Shown here one piece after another: positions 23,207 through 35,479 of a DNA stretch of 64,000 nucleotides. Source of the DNA: Bidens hawaiensis (taxonomy: Eukaryota > Streptophyta > Magnoliopsida > Asterales > Asteraceae); the NCBI GenBank assembly GCA_021521415.1, contig JAIQDT010009170.1:1-64000 (forward strand). Reading direction: 5' to 3'. The first letter of the stretch is position 1. Each line of letters begins with the position of its first letter. The position numbers and the translations under genes were made by a program. The notes below the pieces were generated by a model. It worked only from the letters and a program-made list of their open reading frames with translations, was not told the DNA's origin and did not search any database.

Positions 23207-25015
23207 TCAATAACTTAGGATCTTCCTATCAATAGATCTATCTACCACCAAGTCCACCCGCGATCCATAGTTAGCCACCCTACAATTCTTCCTAATCTCC
23301 CCCGGCCGCCTTGATTGCAAGTCGCCCATCTTGATCATCCCCTCCACAAAATCCCTAAAGAACTCATCTTGATCCTCACTATACCTTTTAACATACTCTC
23401 TTGTTTTCCAATAAGTATACAATGTTTCATCTGAATTCAAAAACCCTCTTCCATTGACCAAGTCTTTGAAATATTGATTGTCAAAAATATGCGGTGTGAA
23501 GTCTAAATCACCCGTGACATTCCCATCACCACCAAGCGGGCAAAGTTTGTTTAACTTTTGTCTAAATTTAGGCTCAATGGAGGGGTCTGGGCGGCCCGTG
23601 CCTGATTGATTGTAGAGCCTAAACACTATGGAGAAACAACGCCCATTACCAATCGAGTGTGAACCCGAAAGGGCTACTAAATCTTTGACCGAGAGGTCAA
23701 ACTTGGCAAAGAGATCGATGAGCGTGGTTGCGTTGGCTCGTGGACTAGGCATTATGGCATCGGCATCCTCTTGACTTGCGGTTACGCTATCTTTTCTTCC
23801 CAACTTCACTTCCCAATCCGGACCTCCACTCTAGTTGACAACCGAAAAAATACAAAAGTTGAATAAAACATTTATATTATTTTCTATAAAATCTTGTAGC
23901 TATAACGATTAATTGTACAAATAAATACCAAACAAGATTTTTTTATGGGTCTTATAATTATTTTTGTATAAATGAAAACAATAATTTATTATTCTAGTTA
24001 AATAAATGCCTTCACGTCCCTTGTCTATATTAAAACATAACCAATTATAGATATAAAATCAAAAAAGTTGTTTAATTACTTGTATGTAGTACCAACTATA
24101 TTTAACAAGAGAGTAAATTATTCTTCTCTGTCTAAGAGTTTTCTCATAGGATGTTCGAATTTTGAATCATGTGCGCGCTCTAAAATGTATAATATTTTTG
24201 ACTGTAAATAAGATTCGGAGTTGAGTAGTGAGGTGTAGTAAATGTTATGACCATTTGTAAAAAATATTCGACACACGTCTTATATAAAAAATTTAATAAA
24301 AGATACTTTATGATATTACCATCGATTTTTGGGAATGATATAATTATAAAATAAAAAAATAACATATGTTTGGAAACAGGAAACACTTATTGTTGGCTCA
24401 ATAATTGAACACTTGTATTAAATTAAAAAATATTTATAAAATATTCTACTCAAGATATTGTTTGGTAAGGAATCAAATTAAATAAAATAATAAATATGTA
24501 AATACCAGAGCGACAGCATCTCTTGACGCCATGATGATGATATCCGCACAAGAAACAGTCAGAGGGCAGGCCATCTCTAGGGCCTCCTTGATTTCATCGA
24601 CAACCTCGTACGACCGCAAAGAATCTATGTTGGACAACGAAAGCTTCTCTCCGAGCATGGTTGGAGTGTCATCCAACAACATCGAACCATCACACCCCTA
24701 TTAATTTATTAAATTATTCATTCCATCATACCACAAATAAATTTGATCCAAAAAACAATAATGAAATTGAAATAATTAATTTGGAAATCCAAAAAATCTA
24801 CTTACGTTAACAAAGCAATCATGGAATTGAAATCTCATGACCGAGGCCCCGCTTCGGGGTTCTCGGATCATGGCCCTCTTCATCACATCTCTGACTATGT
24901 GTTCGGCGTTGGGGCATGATCGCGAGTAGTATCCCGGGCGGAGGGGCGGCTCCGCGGCCGGGATGGTGGCTGGGAAGAGGGAGAAGAAGAGGAAGGGGAG
25001 GAGGAGGAGACACAT
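23207..25015 (-). CDS. PER17: Class III secretory peroxidase, PER17-like, three exons, intact
   Basis: Exons are 25015-24806, 24697-24506 and 23830-23207 (210, 192 and 624 bp), giving 341 residues. Introns (24698-24805 and 23831-24505) have GT/AG ends and phase 0. A signal peptide (MCLLLLPFLFFSLFP, to about residue 20) indicates secretion. Distal-site residues are R61 and H65 in RFQFHDCFVN, which ends exon 1. The proximal haem ligand is H192 in LVALSGSHSIG. All eight disulphide cysteines are present. Such enzymes oxidise phenolics with H2O2 in the cell wall. The segment GEKLSLSNIDSLRS and the long C-terminal half resemble Arabidopsis PER17. The start is the first ATG after a TATA box at 25067-25074. 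The usual third intron is absent, and the C-terminus extends beyond the family's typical end. Confidence 0.92.
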
Positions 25016-25066
25016 TATTTGTAGAAAAGGTTTTGGGGGGAGGTTTTTGTGAAGTGTGGGTTTAAC

Positions 25067-25074
25067 TTTATATA
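25067..25074 (-). promoter_or_regulatory. TATA box of the peroxidase gene
   Basis: The minus strand reads TATATAAA about 50 bases upstream of the chosen ATG. An in-frame upstream ATG at 25082-25084 lies above the TATA box, so it is an unlikely start. Confidence 0.7.
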
Positions 25075-25339
25075 GAGAGTGCATTGTGACTTGTGTGGTG
25101 AAAGTGAGGAGATAAGGTTTGATATAAGTCCACAACCGATGTAAATATGTAAATGTACAACTTTCATTGATGTAAATATGTAGGGTGTACAACTTTCATT
25201 GATACATTTATTGATTTGTAAAATAATGGATGGTTATAAATTGAAAAAGGTTAAATAAATTGATTAATGAAAAGGTATGGATTATTGATGTATTGTTATT
25301 TTACTTATTATGAAAACAGAGATGTGTATGTAATACATA

Positions 25340-25812
25340 TTTTATTTGACGAATTTGGTTGGGCCGGGGGAAAACACGCTTGTGTTGACCTCACAGGGGT
25401 ATCTCCCTTAGCTGGTTTGAGGGATAATGGGTTTGTAGCTGGGCAAGCAATAAAAAGGGCTGAAACGAAGAAGGTGGAGAAACATGCTAAAGCCTGCGAA
25501 GAGAACCAACATGTTTTTGTCCCTCTGGCTTTTGATACATTTGGCTCCTTGGCACCGGAAGCTATCCGTTTTCTAACCAGGGTCCAAAAGGTTGTGCATA
25601 GCAATGTGTCGACTCCAAAGGGGCAGGGGTATGTCTTTAACAGGTTAGGGTTTGCAATTCAGAAAGGGGTGGCGGCGCAGCTTGTTGCCCGCCTACCTGC
25701 TATATTGATGTAATATCTATGTTTCATCAGTAGAAATAAAATAAATCAGAGGAAAAAGAAATTATGCTAAAAAAAAAAAAAAATAAAAAAAAAAAAAATA
25801 ATAAAAACTAAT
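25340..25812 (+). pseudogene. 5'-truncated LINE-like retroelement tail with poly(A)
   Basis: The plus frame ending at 25713 carries GWAGGKHACVDLTGVSPLAGL and ends in AAQLVARLPAILM. This C-terminal block is found after reverse transcriptase in a widespread plant non-LTR-like ORF (recognised from memory of the family, not searched). About 55 bases after the stop there is a poly(A) tract of over 40 bases broken by single Ts. The upstream RT is missing. Structure and tail fit a retrotransposed, 5'-truncated copy. The nominal ATG at 25267 belongs to flanking DNA. Confidence 0.55.
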
Positions 25813-26944
25813 ATACTTTTTTTTTAAAAAAAAATCTAAGAGCAAACATGTATATTTTGAAACTTCTTTTGCATGTACTACATTTTAGACAAATATAGCG
25901 ACTTTAGAATAGTTAAATTGAATTGATAGACCTTATTGTGTGTTTACTTTTACATGCTTATAGAGTATAATATGTCAATTATGTCGATGGACATATTCGT
26001 AAAATTTGAGAAAATATGTTTGTTTTTTTGTGAGTTAATACGGTTTCAGCTAAGCGATTTTTGGTTCAAATTGAAATAAGTTGAGAGTTTATTTTTTACT
26101 CTAACTATAGTTACATGCTTACTAATCATAATGAATATTTATTTACTAGTAGGTTGAAATGAATTTCTTGTGACAGTCACAAGTCATAATTAGCAAGAAA
26201 ATGCACATACAATGCGGCGTATAACATTTTATATACGATTTATGATTCTCATACCTTTTAATCACACATACTTTATTACTTGAAATGCGTGTCGGTCTTT
26301 TAATTGAATTTTATATAACTACCAAATAAATCGAATAAGAACTGAATATTTTGAAGTTATCTATTATTATTATTTTCTTACATCAAGTTCATATCACTAA
26401 ACCGTTAAGTCATAAATTTAACAAATACTTATCAATATTGTTGAAATATTTAAATGTTTAAATATCTTTGTTTATTAAAGTTGATAGATTTACTAAATTC
26501 TATATGCCACGTAGTCTTTTGAATATACGTACACTTTCAAAATATTAGTTTAACGAAGAAATCGATTTCCGGTGAAGATTGCATAGACGTCAGTACAATC
26601 ATGGGTGTCAATATATAAGGCTATTGTGCAGTTGAGGGTTATAAAATGAAGACAATTTTCGATACGTGACGTCATGTTAACAGAGAAGTGATTTCATTTT
26701 AAGGGTCTAGTGGTTTTGTAAATCCATCACATTATCATGTCATCTTTTTTTTATAATTAAATTAAACAAATAAATTAAGTGTCCATATCGGATTTTCATT
26801 TGGTGCGTTACTTCGACTACTCAAAGTTCCGTGTTATGATGAATTTTTAAAATTATATTTGAATTTTTTTCTTTCCTTAAAATTTAATGGTTTTGTTATA
26901 GTATTCTTTAATTTCGGGATGAAATTCACAAAAGTATGGGATAT
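25813..26944. other. AT-rich spacer
   Basis: I see no gene, repeat boundary or conserved motif here beyond general AT richness. Confidence 0.5.
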
Positions 26945-28057
26945 TGTAATAACTCGGATTTTCCATTTATGATTTCTTAATCGATACCCGACCCGCTTTT
27001 ATGTTCGGGAAATTTTACCAATAAAATATCGTGTTTATCGAGTCATTATTATTATTTTAATATTATTGTTTAAATATTTATTTAATTATTAAAAACTACT
27101 TTGATTTTCTAAACAATACTTTAACCTCTTAATGTATCCGTATCTAAATTTAAGGACCAAACTACAATTATGCTAAAATCTATTATCCAAACCCATTAAC
27201 CCGTTTACCCAACCCATATTCATGATCCAAACCCGCAACCCGTATACCCATTGAATTTCTTGTGCCACAATTGTCGTAATAAACTTGGGAATTTGATCTT
27301 TGAAATCTTTGTATTAGCTTATACCGATCTCATACGAGAGAAGGAATTAGTAAATTAGATCAATTTGATTCGTATTAGCATAATAACTGGAATTGTCTTA
27401 ACTCATTTAGTGATTTACCATATATCGATGGCAATAATTCAACTAAAACTGCATATATCCTCCGTAAGTCATCGAAAATCAAAACCCCATAATCAATTTT
27501 ATTATCGGAGCCTGTTTGTACCAGTTCTAGCTCACAACCGGCTGTCTGCATTATCGATCAATTAATCATCTTTTAAACATCGTTATAGGTAATTTGTTAT
27601 ATGGTTTTACTCGTCGTGTTACGTTGTACAATAACCCCATGTTCAATCAGTAAACGTCAACCGATTTGGCTGATTGAATTTCTAGGGCTCATACTGATTT
27701 GGTTGTTTGAACTATTGGCATTTAATTTTCTGTTCCTGGTCATTAAGCATGTTAGTCACTAGCCCAAATGGCTGGTGCACCTATGGTTAAGACGCACAGA
27801 CGGCTGGGGAGCGAGATCGAGCCACCCCTAGCCCGTCTTTTTAGTTGTTTATTGTTTATTAAGCCATTTAATGTTTATATTAATTCATTTAATTATTAAA
27901 ACAATATTACAAATATTGTAAATATAAAATTTAATCGGTATTTTATTAGAAACTGAGTTTATAACTTGCCACTTTTGAATATTGCATGATAGTATCTTGA
28001 GAGCTGTGAGCAATCAGCTAACACCCCGGCATTTTCGCCTTAGGTTGGGGTGTAACA
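26945..28057 (+). repeat. Putative gypsy LTR fragment (plus orientation)
   Basis: It begins TGTAATAACTCGGATTTTCC and ends TTGGGGTGTAACA, termini typical of chromovirus-type gypsy LTRs. No target duplication matches across the ends (GATAT and TCATT), and no body is attached, so it may be a truncated or recombined solo LTR. Its right edge abuts sequence homologous to the LTR-like DNA at 43205. Confidence 0.35.
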
Positions 28058-28517
28058 TCATTGCTAAGCCCACCTCGTAGCGCGATGGATTCCTAGACTT
28101 GAATTTTCACTTTTGGTCCCTTGTCTTAGATAACTTGTCATGTGTTAGGCTTGCTTCCATTTTCCAAAAATACTAAGGCGGCTCTCAAGCATGCGAAGTG
28201 CAAAGTGCACCATCAGCTCCCGTGCGCGCGCATCGGGTGCTTCGCACCCTCCCCTAGGACCACTGGGCGTATCTTGGCATATAAGAATATTACTATGGAA
28301 ACTATCGATATTGGAGGAAATTCCCTTTCCTATTTATACCCATGTGGAATACTTCCATTTTCTTCGTTCTTTTCAAGTGGGATGAACTTCCTTATTTTCT
28401 TAACATGGAATGCTATTATTTCCTTATCTCATTTTCCTTTCATTTATCTTGAGAATATTTTGAGTCCCTCATCCTTTCTAAATTATCAAATTGGAACCGA
28501 AATTTTCGGGATGTTAC
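28058..28517 (-). repeat. 3' LTR fragment of a Tekay/Del-like gypsy element
   Basis: The minus strand begins TGTAACATCCCGAAAATTTC at 28517, immediately after an inner segment (28518-28560) with CTCGAGGACGAGATTC, the pol-end signature of Tekay/Del elements. Most of the segment aligns by eye in the same orientation with 43205-43725. Shared blocks include TAAGAATATTACTATGGAAA and the tract around 'CTCATTTTCCT'. Confidence 0.6.
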
Positions 28518-28560
28518 ATCTTCATCACCTTGAAATGAATCTCGTCCTCGAGATTCGGTA

Positions 28561-29390
28561 TTTTTAGATGTGGATGTTTCTTACTTGTTGATTTATAATT
28601 AGATTCTTATCTAATATGGTTCTCGAGTTTAACTCTGAATGTTGATTGAAATTTCTAATTTGTTAACTTACACCTTTAAATGATGTATTCAGTTAATAGT
28701 TCATAATATCATAAGTAACTGTAATTGCTAAGCACAGTGGCCAGTTGTGCTTAACTATTTACCTTACCTTTTGTATTCTAAACATTTACCGATGTTAACC
28801 AGGTTATATTTTGGATTCAGTCTGTCGAATTTAATCCATCTCTGATCTTGATCATTGGTTTTCCTTGTATTCTGACAATACATTTGTACTTTTTCTTAAT
28901 CATACCTACTATGCAATCAACTATATTTCTTGAATATTTTCGAGCTCTTTTTCTTTGACTTTCTGATCAACCCTAATTAGTAGGAAATATAATATTCAAT
29001 CAGTTATTTTTTCTGAATGTTTGGTTGTTGATCAAAAATTCCTTTTAATAATATACTATCCGTGTATATTTGATATCTCCAAACGTTTAATTTTTTTTCC
29101 TTCATATCAGCATTTGAAATGATATGTTAAATCAATGTGTTATTTGTACTATGTTTTGAAAAACTTGTCATTTTTGAACATCCGATTTTCATTCTTCATA
29201 GGTAAGGAATATAAGCATTATTGTGTATTGACACGATCTGTATGCTAATATTTTCTTTTATAATAATATAGGGAATTAAATACCCTTTTTCTGTTTACAA
29301 AGTTTCTCGTTTCAAAATGAGTTGAAACTAATGTACCAAAGTTAACTAATTTATCTAACATTCCTTTGATATGATCTTATTAATTCTTGA
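28561..29390. other. Interior remnant without readable coding
   Basis: AT-rich sequence inside the Tekay/Del-like element. I could not assign any pol domain in it. Confidence 0.35.
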
Positions 29391-30992
29391 CTTGATTGTT
29401 GTCTGATTTCTCCGGTTTTCTTCCATCACCAATGTCTTGTCAAACATCAGTCTTGATTAACTTTCATTTCCTTAAAATGGCCCGTTTCTCCACATGTAAA
29501 ACATACTCCTAATTTCTTTACTCATTTTTCTATTGAGTGTCATTTTTCTATTTGTACCAATAACCTTATAATTCCATAGTTGAGCTATAGACAGGATAAG
29601 ACAGGTATCAAATCCAGAGGAGTTGGCAAACTAATCGTTCTAATCGAAATAAACCTAAATCGACTGAATGCTCAACAATACCAAACATCGATGCTCACAG
29701 CTCATAAACAAATAACTACAATCATTCACTTCTAATACACGAGAAATACTGAAAAGTAACAATACTCTACATCCCTGGAAGGACTCGAGACGAATCAGTC
29801 GCTCATGATCTTCGATTAGTCTTCGTCTATGGATCAAGAATGATGAACTACGAACCCCGAGGTGATTGGAGGTTAACCGGGCTCCCGGAATTGGCCATGT
29901 TTGTCCCTCAGACGGCTGGAAATGAACACCCTGATTAGGGTTCGTAAAGTAGAAGATATAGGTTAAAACTCGTTTTTTCCCATTTTTTATGTCCATTGCG
30001 ATACGTGATGGACATATACCCATCTTGTCGCCTACGGCGAACAAAGATAACTTAATATTCAGATTCCGATCGTCGAGAAACCCAAAATTCATATATTATG
30101 GGTCCCGTAACTCATTTTTAGCCCAGGATATGCTCGTTTTACTTCTTGGTCGCGTTTTGTCAACCCATCTCGTTCAGTTTTAGCATACGGCTTATGATTT
30201 CTCATCCATACTCTTCACGGATCCTTCTAATACATCCCAAGACTTCAAATTATGCTCCGATCTTCCCGAGATATCATTCCATGCTCGTACAGGTCTCCAA
30301 TTTATCATCTTTAATGATCAATGACCTGAAATACAAAAGCACGTATGAATTACCAATGTTATAACAATATACTAAATAAAACTACATAATTAACACACTA
30401 ATACATATGAAAAATACCATTAATCCATCTCGTGGATTGGGCTAAACTTCTTTAAAATAAGATTTTTGAATGTTTCCCAATTCAGATTGTACATTGAATA
30501 AGAGTCTTCCACCATTCATGAGCTTCTTCTTTGAACATTTGTGAAGAATAATGGATAGCTTCCTCACCAAGGCATTTGCTATTGATAGTGATTGATTCTT
30601 GTTCTTCTATCCATCTCATAGCGGCTATAGCATTTGTGTCTCTATATTAGGATTGTTGGCTTTAAATTTTTTAAAGTTGCATCCTTTTCGGAGTTTAATT
30701 TATTATGGGTTTCGTCCTTTGAATTATTGTCAACCGTAGAGCTATCATAAGTTTCTTTTTCCCTTGAACGAACAGACTTACTACGACTTCTCTTGTTAGA
30801 TTTTGAATGGCTTTGACTTGTAGAGATATCCTTGAGTGCCTCAAGAACTGAAGTCATAGCTTCCTTGATCATTTTCTGAATTCCATCCATATATTGAGGG
30901 GGAATTTCTTTATTTTCATTATTAACGTTGTCCTCATTTCCAGTTTTCTTAGAAGGATTGTTCTGAGAGTTTGCGCTTTCTTCTATAGACAT
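29391..30992 (-). pseudogene. Gag remnants of the Tekay/Del-like element
   Basis: The N-terminal frame at 30992-30642 starts MSIEESANSQNN and contains an Arg/Ser-rich block (KSNKRSRSKSVRSREKE). A conserved gag segment follows near 30600-30480, where the minus strand reads AAMRWIEEQE and SKCLGEEA, the usual start of the retrotransposon gag fold. A zinc knuckle remnant CFTCGETGHFK lies near 29480-29515. The two parts are separated by an inserted Athila-like LTR segment. The gene is interrupted and frame-broken. Confidence 0.55.
29575..30410 (-). repeat. Athila LTR remnant related to element B
   Basis: The blocks AACCTAAATCGACTGAATGC and TGACCTGAAATACAAAAGCA correspond to blocks in the element B LTR at 21447-21466 and 21999-22018, in the same order and orientation. 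It contains the palindrome TGTCCATTGCGATACGTGATGGACA near 29990. The boundaries are approximate. Confidence 0.5.
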
Positions 30993-31857
30993 ACTACAAT
31001 AAATTTTAAAAAATACGTCTAATATTCGAGGAATTCAAAACATATTTTTTATTCATCTTGTTGTAGTTACAAGAATGCACAATATTATTACAACTACACT
31101 GTTTACAACTATTAAGATTCTTATTGTGTTATTTCTTCCAGCGAAAAATAAATTTCTTGATCTTGCTGTCCTTCTTGTATTTATGCCTTTCTCCTTTTCT
31201 TCCATCTCCATTTCTTTCTTGAGCATTGTTTATGCTAACTTGGTAACATCGATCTCATAATGAGTTGAGTTATCTTCATTGTGGTACATTTTTATTCTAA
31301 GGAATTGTAATCCATTTTCATACGTTCATCTTGAGAGTGAGCAAAGTAAGGATCTTGTATTGCTGGATAATTAAATTATTTCTGTCTCTAAGGATTTTCT
31401 TCTGGATAAGTCATTACTTCTTTTACCTTTGTCATTATTGGTTTCTTGGATGTACTTGATCCTGCTCCATGCATATTCTGATTTGGAATTATCTGAGCTA
31501 GTAGAATGTTAGTATCAAATGAATTTGAATGTTCCTCCGTTGTGTTTGATATAAATCTTCATCACTGGATACGAAAATTGGGAGTAGAAATGTCCCCATA
31601 AACCCTTTCCTTTACTGGACGGAGGCTGAAATGATCCTTGACTAGATTGGCGATCGGACATCTATGTGAAGTTAGATTAGGGATAAGAAGGCGCTCTTAT
31701 CTTATTTGTATTGTTATAAATTATTTAATGGTTGCAGCCTTTTATACTTTCAATCAAGCACCTAACTTGCTGGAACCAATATCTATACAAATAAGTTTGA
31801 AACTTATCCATGATCAAAGCCTAGGTATAATTAAATTCCTAATTCGCTAAGATTGAT
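30993..31857. other. Leader region of the Tekay/Del-like element
   Basis: Untranslated or decayed sequence between gag and the primer site. No feature is recognised. Confidence 0.35.
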
Positions 31858-31870
31858 GGCTCTGATACCA
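31858..31870 (-). other. Primer binding site (initiator tRNA-Met type)
   Basis: The minus strand reads TGGTATCAGAGCC, the standard iMet primer site. The adjacent LTR begins at 31874 with TGTCACACCCC in plus-strand reading. Confidence 0.85.
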
Positions 31871-31873
31871 ACC

Positions 31874-32669
31874 TGTCACACCCCGACTTAGGGCCTAGGT
31901 GTAACACCCATTATTTGCTATTCGTTTTGTACAATTATCAGAGTTGCGGGTTTGTTTTAGTGAAAGTATTTAAAATATAATTTTCTTTTATAAAATGACG
32001 GGTTTAAATAATCGTTATGTTCTTTTAGCGGAAGTCTTTGAATAAGCTATTAGTATATTGAAAACTTGGGATTAAATACCCAATTAATAATTCAAATACA
32101 TATATTTTGAAAATATGATTCTTTATACTATTCTTAAAATAAAATATCTGAGCCACCAGATAGCATATAATGACTATATCTTCAATCTTCTATCATGTCT
32201 TGCTTGTCTGTTCTAACTTCTCTAATTTCCTGTAAAATGGGTTGGAAAATACATCAGCACATAGATGGTGAATGACGCAAACTTTTTTTTGTAAAATCCT
32301 TTCAATACCATTTTGAAATCAACAATAATACATTTGTGATTACTCATTAGGCACCCAACTCAATTGTGATAAAATTACCCTTAAGTACTCAATTGTGATA
32401 ATACCTTTGTATTCACCTGCTCTATTTATGATCAGTATCTATTATTGATTTATATTAATGATTTTTGTTTTTGATTGTTACCTCAGACCTATAGTACGAG
32501 AATAACCTTTGTATAAATACCTAGATCAACGATCTAGCTTCACACCTTTAGTCTATTTTATATAGCTTGACAATTTATTTGTTTGAATAAAACATTTGGA
32601 CCTTTAGTCCCGTTGTTTATTCACCAATTACATGCTACGTTTCTTCTTTATAAAGAAACATTAGTTTAG
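31874..32669 (-). repeat. Inner part of the 5' LTR of the Tekay/Del-like element
   Basis: Starts at the primer site with the inverted GGGGTGTGACA end typical of the group and runs to the MULE insertion point at 32670. No coding content. Confidence 0.55.
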
Positions 32670-33061
32670 GGAAAATTGGTCCCAACTATTACATTTTTGA
32701 CTGCGCTGGTCCCAACTTTCATTTTGGCTAGCAACAGTCCTAACTTTCACACGTGTTTCTTCCACCAGTCCCCGACTAACAAAGTACAAACTCTATTATG
32801 TAATTGGTGGCGTGTGCATCCTACTTGTAAAAAAAATATGATATGGCCGCCTACATGGATATTATTTCAGTTTATGTTGATTATACTTAATACCTAGTCT
32901 ATCCCTATGTTCATTCACTCTTCAAAATCCCCAAATTCTCTCTCAAGCCCTAACTGAATTATTGAATCTATTTCACACTCTGTTCGTAGTGAGTTTATCA
33001 TCGTCTTGTACATATGCTCGTAAGAAAAACCGTAAAAATTTGAAACTTAATTTGCAGAGCA

Positions 33062-33419
33062 ATGTCTAGTTCAAACACGATTTAATTGCAATTCGTAAGT
33101 TTGCTGGTCCTAGAAGTTCTCGTAATGGGGATGAATTCTACGGTTTCCCTTTATGGCCTGTAAGTACATTTTGTTAGTGTTCAAGATTAATTTTGTATCT
33201 AAATACATGAATTCTTTCTTTTTGTAGAATCAAGATTGCAAATTCTTCATGTGGAATGAAGATTTTGATGACTTCTTAAAGGAATTCAGTTCAAGAAAAG
33301 ATCAAGAAATAAAAGAGAAGCAAATAGAAAATTTAAAGTTAAATAACATGGTGTTAGAAGAAGAGAACAAGAATTTGAAGCTTCAACTCTCATTGAAAAG
33401 TCCAATTGGAAGAGTATAG
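33062..33419 (+). pseudogene. GRF-type zinc-finger protein gene inside the MULE, broken
   Basis: Two exons can be read. The first ends with EFYGFPLWP at a GTAAGT donor (33160). The second (33228-33419) follows a TTTTTGTAG acceptor and begins NQDCKFFMWNED, the second half of a GRF zinc finger. It then forms a coiled coil (KEKQIENLKLNNMVLEEENKNLKLQL) and stops at 33417. The first ATG (33062) runs into a stop after seven codons in a different frame, so the 5' part is disrupted. It is convergent with the transposase, in the position that mudrB occupies in MuDR. GRF fingers bind nucleic acid in other proteins. Confidence 0.6.
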
Positions 33420-33544
33420 AGTTTTTGGTTTAGCAATTGTTGTCATAGCACCATTGTGGATTTTATTTGTGTAAAAATTTTGTGTTGGTTAAAGAACATG
33501 GCGTATGGAATATAATACGTTTTCTTGGAATCCTTTGGCTATCA

Positions 33545-33658
33545 ATTTCATGTAATATGTTAATGTTAATGTTAATGTTGTTATTAATTTCATGTAATAT
33601 GTTAATGTTAATGTTGTTATTAGTTTCATGTAATATGTTAATGTTAATGGATTTTGTT
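33545..33658. repeat. Short tandem repeat, three units
   Basis: Three copies of TTTCATGTAATATGTTAATG start near 33546, 33588 and 33624, with variable numbers of a GTTAAT hexamer. It lies within the MULE, after the GRF gene. Confidence 0.8.
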
Positions 33659-34102
33659 CTCAATATATGGACATGATTTGTGTGACAAAAACGACATGCT
33701 TATCAATGAGCACATGGTCTATCTTCACATCCATATTGACCAAAAAATATGACCAAAATAAAAGACCATGCATTTTGACCAAATGAACACATTGACTCTG
33801 TATCAGACTGAGCAAATAAAAATATTGATTGGTCAAAATGACTATAATGCCCATATCAGATTAACTTCACAAAATAACCAAATGAACATAAAAACCTACA
33901 GCATATACATACAAGTTTGGCTTCACAAGTTTAACCAAATGAGCAGTCTGACTGGTCAAAATTATCATAATGCCCATAGAAAATTGTACACAAATAACAA
34001 AGCTTGTGTAGTAATCAAATTCCCATAACATGCAACTAACAAAATCACTAAATGACTATTATAACTCATACATCATACAAGAATTTCCATACATTAAAAA
34101 TA

Positions 34103-35319
34103 GACAGAATTGCAAATTTTGTCCTTTAAAAAAAGCCAAATTACGGTTCGTGTCCTTTTTTTAGTTTCCTTGCAGGCGGTATCCTTTAAATATTTTTTTC
34201 CTACACGTTATGTCCTTTATGCTAACTGGGTTAGAAAAACTTAGTTAAATACCCACACGTGAAGCGCATGTGAGGGCATTTTGGTCTTTTCAAAACAAAC
34301 TCATATATACTCATATTAATAATAATAACAATAAATATACATACACATACACCACTCTCCCTACCAAATCTTCCATTCTCTTCTCTCAACAACAATGAAG
34401 GAGTTTACCAGGGAAGAAGTTGATGCCCTCTTGAATACCTCGACAACAACACTAGCAACCAAAAACCCATTTCTACATTTTACACTACTCTTTCAAATTA
34501 ATAATAATCATTTTAAGAAAGAAGATCTAAACAATTAATATTAATAATAATATTTTGTGGGTTTTTAATGTTAAAGATCTGAAAAGGATGGTGGGAACAG
34601 CTAACGGCAGGAGCAGAACACCGATTACACCGCGCCAAGCATTCCGGGTCGTTAATGGCGGTTAAGATCCGAGTAATTGCCGGGTCGGATTGTGGAGCAC
34701 CCATGGAGTTTACCAGGGAAGAAGTTGATGCCCTCTTGAATACCAAGATCCGACGAACGGTTACGAACCCACAAACCCAGATCCAATTCACGCCGGTAAT
34801 CGGTTTCCCGTTGAAACCCAGATCGGCCGTTAAAATTCCTACGAGTTTGAACCAAATCTCACCGGAGAATATAACACCGACGAGTTCGATAGTTTGGCCG
34901 AGGTGTACGACCAGGTTTTGGTTTGATTTGAATTTGGATTGAGGAATGGGGAGATGGTGGATTTTAGGAACCGGGTTTTTGTTTGATTTGAATTTGGGAT
35001 GATGAAAATTTGTAGGAAAGTGGATTTTAGGGTTTGGGATGATGAAAATTTTGCAGGTAAGTGGACCTCCAGGTTTTGGGGTTGGTGGTAGGTTTTGGGG
35101 TTTTGTAAGTTAAAATTTGCAAGTAAAGACGAAAAGACAAAAATGCCCTCACATGCGACTCACGTGAGGGTATTTAACTGAGTTTTTCTAACCTAGTTAG
35201 CGTAAAGGACATAACGTATAGGAAAAAAATGTTTAAATGATACCGCCTGCAAGGAAACTAAAAAAAGGACACTAACCGTAATTTGGCTTTTTTTAAAGGA
35301 CAAAATTTGTAATTCTGCC
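34103..35319. mobile_element. Pack-MULE with captured gene fragment, perfect 9 bp target duplication
   Basis: Inverted repeats of about 190 bp (34103 to about 34290; about 35120-35319) begin G(A/G)CAGAATT(G/A)CAAATTTTGTCC. They are flanked by identical 9-mers TTAAAAATA at 34094-34102 and 35320-35328. The interior is much more GC-rich than the surroundings (34590-34930) and carries no transposase. This is the structure of a Pack-MULE that has captured host gene sequence. It sits inside the larger MULE. Confidence 0.9.
34396..34942 (+). pseudogene. Captured gene fragment inside the Pack-MULE
   Basis: The plus frame 34655-34942 contains MEFTREEVDALLNTKIRRTV and is GC-rich. A 39-base block is repeated identically at 34401-34439 and 34706-34744; the first copy follows AACAATGAAG, suggesting that the source gene's start codon region was captured twice. 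I cannot name the source gene. The minus-strand ORFs here are shadows. Confidence 0.5.
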
Positions 35320-35479
35320 TTAAAAATATTGCAAAATACATTAACCATTAGCCACATTAATTTGACCAGTACATATGGAACATACAAAACACAAGTCTAC
35401 AACATTATCCATTAGCCATTCTTAAACATTCCAAAATAAATTATTATCATACTTAAATATTAACCATAACCAACAAGTA

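Noticed and set aside
27765..27860. tRNA-derived SINE-like segment (TGGCTGGTGCACCTATGG, then GAGATCGAGCC)
   Set aside because: Only loose resemblance to Pol III A and B boxes; no poly(A)/T tail or target duplication, and it lies within a putative LTR fragment.
30146..30364. Plus-strand 72-codon ORF
   Set aside because: It lies in the Athila LTR remnant on the non-coding strand and has no domain.
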